From assembly GCA_023512835.1 (NCBI GenBank), contig CM042086.1, forward strand, positions 19,909,029-19,973,028: a DNA stretch of 64,000 nt, read 5' to 3'. Position 1 is the stretch's first letter; each line of letters starts with the position of its first letter. Below are positions 59,939 to 64,000 of the stretch, piece by piece. The DNA is from Taxillus chinensis (Eukaryota > Streptophyta > Magnoliopsida > Santalales > Loranthaceae). A program made the position numbers and the translations under genes. The notes under the pieces were generated by a model. It did no database searches. It was not told the origin of the DNA and was given only the letters and a program-made list of their open reading frames with translations.

Positions 59939-60448
59939 TGTTGGGTCTCTAACCTCTTGCGGGAGTCCCAAAGTACAATCCCACATTGATCAGGGTGAAC
60001 ATTGAGTTCGTTCTAATGAGGAGGTTCATGTGCACCTTCTCACAACGCGTTTTAATGGGTCGCGGCCCATTAGAAATAAATCCATGCAGGCTACGACTCA
60101 TGCGTGGGTGGGTGAGTGCCAAAGTGGATAATATTGTGATAGTGAGTGCCCTAGTCGTGGTCCAACAAGTGGTATAAGAGCCAGGTCCTCTAGACCGGTG
60201 GTGGGATTGGGGGGAGATTGTTGGGTCTCTAACCTCATGTAGGGAGTTCCAAAGAACAATCTCACATTGGTCAGGGCGAATATTGAGGACATCCTAATGA
60301 GGAGGCTCATGTGTACCTTGACACAACGTGTTTTAACAGGTCATGGCCCATTAAAAACAAATCCATATGTGCTATGGATCATGCGTGGATGCACAAGTGC
60401 CAAAGTGGATAATATTGTGATAGTGATTGCCCTGACCGAGGTCCAACA
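59939..60448 (+). mobile_element. Complete TRIM, 510 bp (copy B)
   Basis: LTR1 59939-60167 and LTR2 60219-60448 both start TGTTGGGTCTC and end CCAACA. Between them lie spacer AG, primer site TGGTATAAGAGC (60170-60181) and a purine tract with GGGATTGGGGGGAGA before LTR2; the internal region is only 51 bp. GATTA flanks both sides (59934-59938, 60449-60453). There is no coding capacity, so it must be mobilised by other elements. It sits inside copia RNase H. The single AGGAG at about 60300-60304 in LTR2 is the empty target of the copy A element. Confidence 0.9.
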
Positions 60449-60453
60449 GATTA

Positions 60454-60812
60454 TGCTGGAAGGTTATATGATAGAAGGTCAACAATAGGGTACATGTTTA
60501 CATTAGCTGGTGGATCTATTTGTTGGAGATCTATGACATAATCCATAATGGCATTATCCACTACTGAATCTGAATATATGGTTATGAATAAGGCTGGAAA
60601 GGAAGTAGTGTGGTTAAAAGGTTTTTTGAATGAATTGGGTATGAATCAAGGTGGAGTTTAACTACTTTATGACAATCAGAGTGTCATTTATTATCATACA
60701 AGGACTAAGCACATTAACGTGAGATTTCACAAGGTTAGAGAGTTAATTGCTATAGGTGATTTGATAATAGAAAAGGTGCACACCTCTAAAAATGCAGTTG
60801 ATAATGGATAAA
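60454..60812 (+). pseudogene. Copia RNase H segment (copy B)
   Basis: Continuation of the pol after the TRIM. It carries an extra stop compared with copy A (TAA near 60659 in the segment before the CDNQ-type motif, where the Cys codon is also changed). Confidence 0.8.
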
Positions 60813-60930
60813 TTCAAGCACTGATTGGACTAATTGAATATTTCTAAATGTTAGAAAGGAGAGGGAACCCCCAAACAAGTTGATGATCATTTGAATGGGC
60901 AAGGTAATTTGCCAAGGTGGAGATTATTAG

Positions 60931-61424
60931 TGAGGGTGGCAGATTGGAGCTTCTCGTGACGTGAAGGGTTTCCCGTATTTGTGTGATACGGGCTAGAAGG
61001 GAAGGATTCCCGTGATGTGTTTCTATTGTGCCCGTATTGGTATCACTTGTGATACGGGCAAGTAACTGCTGCCCGTGGCGTGTTCTAGTTGTGCCCGTAT
61101 TATGGCCGCGACAATGGTCGTCACGGGCACGTGATACATGCATTTGGTTTCATGCGCATGATGTTTGGGGGGTTGCGGAGGGCGGAGCCTTTCGCAATAC
61201 ACATCAGTTATTTTGTGTATGGTTATATTTTAAAACAGTTGAGATAGTAGTTATGTATTTTTTTTTTAAATAATTGTCTATTATAAGAATTAGGGTAACG
61301 AATAATTCAAAGGACTCTCACGTGAACGTACCCAGGTTTTTGGGGAACCACATAAAATGTTGTGTTGATTTTTTTTATATTTATAGTGTGAATTATGTGC
61401 ATGTGCTATTGTTATTTTCAAAAA
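60931..61424 (+). repeat. Copia 3' LTR remnant (copy B)
   Basis: Counterpart of 33913-34405, same purine tract and TGAGGG start, with CCCGTAT/ATACGGG motifs. Confidence 0.5.
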
Positions 61425-61440
61425 TTGGTATCAAATTAGT

Positions 61441-62027
61441 AGCTCCCCCTCAATCTACATCCTGATTGAGATCACACCAGTTCGATCACTTGGCAACAAG
61501 GGTCTTTTTCTGAGGACAACCAAGCTCTAATACCACTTGGTAGAATTATGCCAAAGTATAGGCTCGTCTGCATGTCATAATATTGTCTATTTTGGGCTCG
61601 CTATATCGGTTTGCATGGCTTTAAAACATGTTGTAACATTTTTGGGTCTGTTATACCTTATTAATCCCCTTAGCTTTCCCTGCTTTCTTCCATATGAGAC
61701 ATAATTTCTCAATATTCTCCCCTTTGTTACACATCGAACCATATTATAGGACATATCTATAAAATTGAGCTGCCACCATATGGGTTGCATGGAATTTTCC
61801 TTGCAGTGCCCCCTCAATTTACATCTTGATCAAGATCACACCAGTTCGATCACTTGGCGACAAAGGTCTTTTTTCGGGGACAATCAGGCTCTGGTACCAC
61901 TTGTTAGGATCGGGCTAAGGTGCAGGCCCGCCCACATGTCATAATATTGTCCACTTTGGGCTCGCTACATCGGCCTGCACAATTTTAAAATGTGTTGTAA
62001 CATTTTCGGGCTTGCTCTACCTTATTA
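61441..62027 (-). mobile_element. TRIM family 2, partial tandem unit (copy B)
   Basis: Counterpart of 34422-35008. Complete LTR at 61538-61805. One primer site is mutated (TGGTATTAGAGC). Confidence 0.65.
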
Positions 62028-64000
62028 CTACATATTTCCTTCGAGGATTTGAATGTTCATGTATCCTCTAAATGGCGCCCCTTTGCATCTGGCATGAAGG
62101 CATATCCTTTTATGCATTTTTTTATGTTACTCCATTTAGACACTTTTTTTAAAAAAAATTACAAATAAAAAGTTATGACAAAATATAGCTTATATATGGG
62201 TATCTCTGAATTTAGTAATAAAAACAAGATCAGTCAATGTGTTGACTGAGTTGCTAATAACATTTGCCATTGTTAATAGTGCCCGTCCTATTGGGGGCGT
62301 GGTCAACTTAATTATTATTGTCTTCCTTTTCTTGTTTAGGTGGAAGGTCAAGTTTTAAAGCTATGCCCCGCTCTATGTGTATGTGGGGCAGAATACCCCA
62401 TTTTCTCGTGGGACTAATGAATGAAGATACATCCACTCGTACCTTAATATCACTCTTTATTGAATCTGTCCATATAAATAATTTTGACTTAAATTAATTT
62501 TTTATACTATTTTTGACCCAAAAAATATCAAAATGATTTAATTTCATAATAATAAATATCATTCAAAAATATCAAAATTTATAAAAAATAATTACAAAAT
62601 AATTAAATATTAACATTTAAAGTATTATAAAAATATATATGTAAACAATTAAAATTAGGCAGAGTGAAGCAGGAGCAAGACAAGATAGCCTGCTATTTAC
62701 TATTATTTTCCGCCCCTGATTAGGTTGGATAACTTGCCCCATATAGTGGGGACGAAACAAAAAACAGACAAAATAGTGGATGTGGGTATCCATTGCCCAC
62801 CCCTACTCAAAGCTTTGACTAATTAAGTATAATCCACCGAGAAAATGATTCACTATCTAATTTGATAGTTTAGGACCATCCCAAAGTGTGAAAAAGGTTT
62901 GTGTACTATCCTACTGCCATTTACCACTAATTACAATCATATATACCTGGGGTGCAAATAGAATTTACAAGGTAAATGTAGGCGCATTTAGGCTCGAATT
63001 AGTTGATTATTGTTTTCTTTTGGTCATTTGGTGTATTTCACAACTTTGTTTGGTCAATGGTGATGATTTTGGTAGTTTGTGAGGCATAGTGAACTGAGAG
63101 AGAAGAAAAGTTAATTTTAAATTGTGAGGAGAAATTTAGGCACAACTATTTTGCAATTTCTTCAAATGTTGCATAAAAGGGTTGTCTTCCATTTAGAAGG
63201 CATGGGGAATGTGAGCCAAGTGTAAACGGAGCATGGCTAGCCTGAGTAGCCACAATTATGTGTTATAACAATTATGCGTTTGTTACTAGCTGGTGAGACT
63301 GTGATGCATTATATTGCAGTTATTTTGTGATAACAATGATTGATTTTGGTATTATGTGTTAAATGTGTAGACAATTATGAAATAACAAAGTTATTTTTTT
63401 ATCTTTTCAATTCATTATTCTATCTCATGAAGCTAGCTTAATGAGTATAAAATAGAATATGCTAAAGTTGAAGATATAGTAGGTGAAATTCAAAAATAAT
63501 TCGAATGATATGTAATATTAATAATAAATAATAAAAAGTATTATTCTTTTTTTCGTGCCATGAATCCTTGCTTAATTTTCTCTTAGCAGTTAGCACAACC
63601 ACTTTGATCACTCCTATCATATAAGATGCATATAGACTTGCACAAATTGACATGCGAGCATTGTATTTTACCACATATACACCCTATTGTTAATTTGTTA
63701 CCCCCCCCCCCCCCAAGAAAAAAAATCAAGAATCAAGCGTAAAGCCAAAAGTTAAGTGGGGCAAATAGAGTAAAGAAAGAATAATGAAGCCAGTAAGAGT
63801 AACTCTAAGACCACTCTATATTTTATATTTATGGGAAGAAAATTTTACATGTAAAAAGTTATTTTTTTTTAGTTTAACTCCAACAACTTTTACTATTTTA
63901 TATGTATTTATGTTAAAATAATATTTTTTTTTCTCACTCCACGGATCGCCAAATCTCTCTGATGGCGGCAATGCGAGGAGCAAGTCTTGCGATGGGGGGC
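62028..64000. other. AT-rich intergenic stretch to window end, no gene
   Basis: Matches 35009-36978 with scattered substitutions and homopolymer changes. No coding region is supported. Confidence 0.5.

Larger units (their letters stand above)
43177..64000 (+). repeat. Large direct duplication, copy B (cut by window end)
   Basis: Starts at 43177 (TAGATGAG, matching 609) and runs to the last base, matching copy A to 36978. It lacks the 15.55-kb element of copy A. The offset begins at 42568 bp and drifts by a few bases through indels. Confidence 0.95.

Overview
This is nuclear DNA from a seed plant, very probably a flowering plant. Genes are split by short GT-AG introns, intergenic DNA is strongly AT-rich, and the mobile DNA is plant-type: Ty1/copia remnants, a long-LTR Ty3/gypsy-like element, TRIMs and MITEs. 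Three host gene families are recognisable: the tail of a kinesin-5 motor, a WAT1/MtN21-type (EamA) transporter, and the first exon of a WDR3/UTP12 ribosome-biogenesis WD40 protein. I cannot name the species. All coordinates and comparisons were made by eye.

The window is dominated by a direct duplication. Copy A runs from 609 to at least 36978. Copy B runs from 43177 to the window end at 64000. Both carry, in order: kinesin-5 tail exons (+), a decayed copia pol, the WAT1-like gene (-), a long AT-rich stretch with two MITEs, a foldback repeat, a second copia pol carrying a 510-bp TRIM, a copia LTR remnant, and a second TRIM family on the minus strand. Exons are almost identical between copies, while the transposon DNA differs by about 2%.

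Only copy A carries a 15.55-kb LTR retrotransposon (17728-33281). It has 3.6-3.7-kb LTRs, AGGAG target-site duplications, a broken gag and no visible pol. Copy B has the clean empty site. The element lies in the second LTR of the TRIM, the TRIM lies in the copia pol, and the element's own internal repeat array holds a 2.18-kb solo LTR flanked by AGTCC. This gives a four-level nest.

The spacer 36979-43176 is seen once. It contains repeat debris, a degenerate tandem array, a gypsy gag fragment on the minus strand, a 413-bp solo-LTR-like element, and then the promoter region and exon 1 of a WDR3/UTP12 gene. Copy B starts 41 bp after that exon, inside a kinesin intron. Both splice sites are present and both phases are 0, so WDR3 exon 1 could splice in frame to the kinesin-5 tail, giving a predicted 454-aa chimeric protein.

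The arrangement fits a tandem duplication whose unit runs from kinesin intron to WDR3 intron 1. It fits equally well an assembly that placed two haplotypes end to end, and the sequence alone cannot separate the two. In copy B the WAT1-like gene has a 1-bp frameshift in its C-terminal tail.
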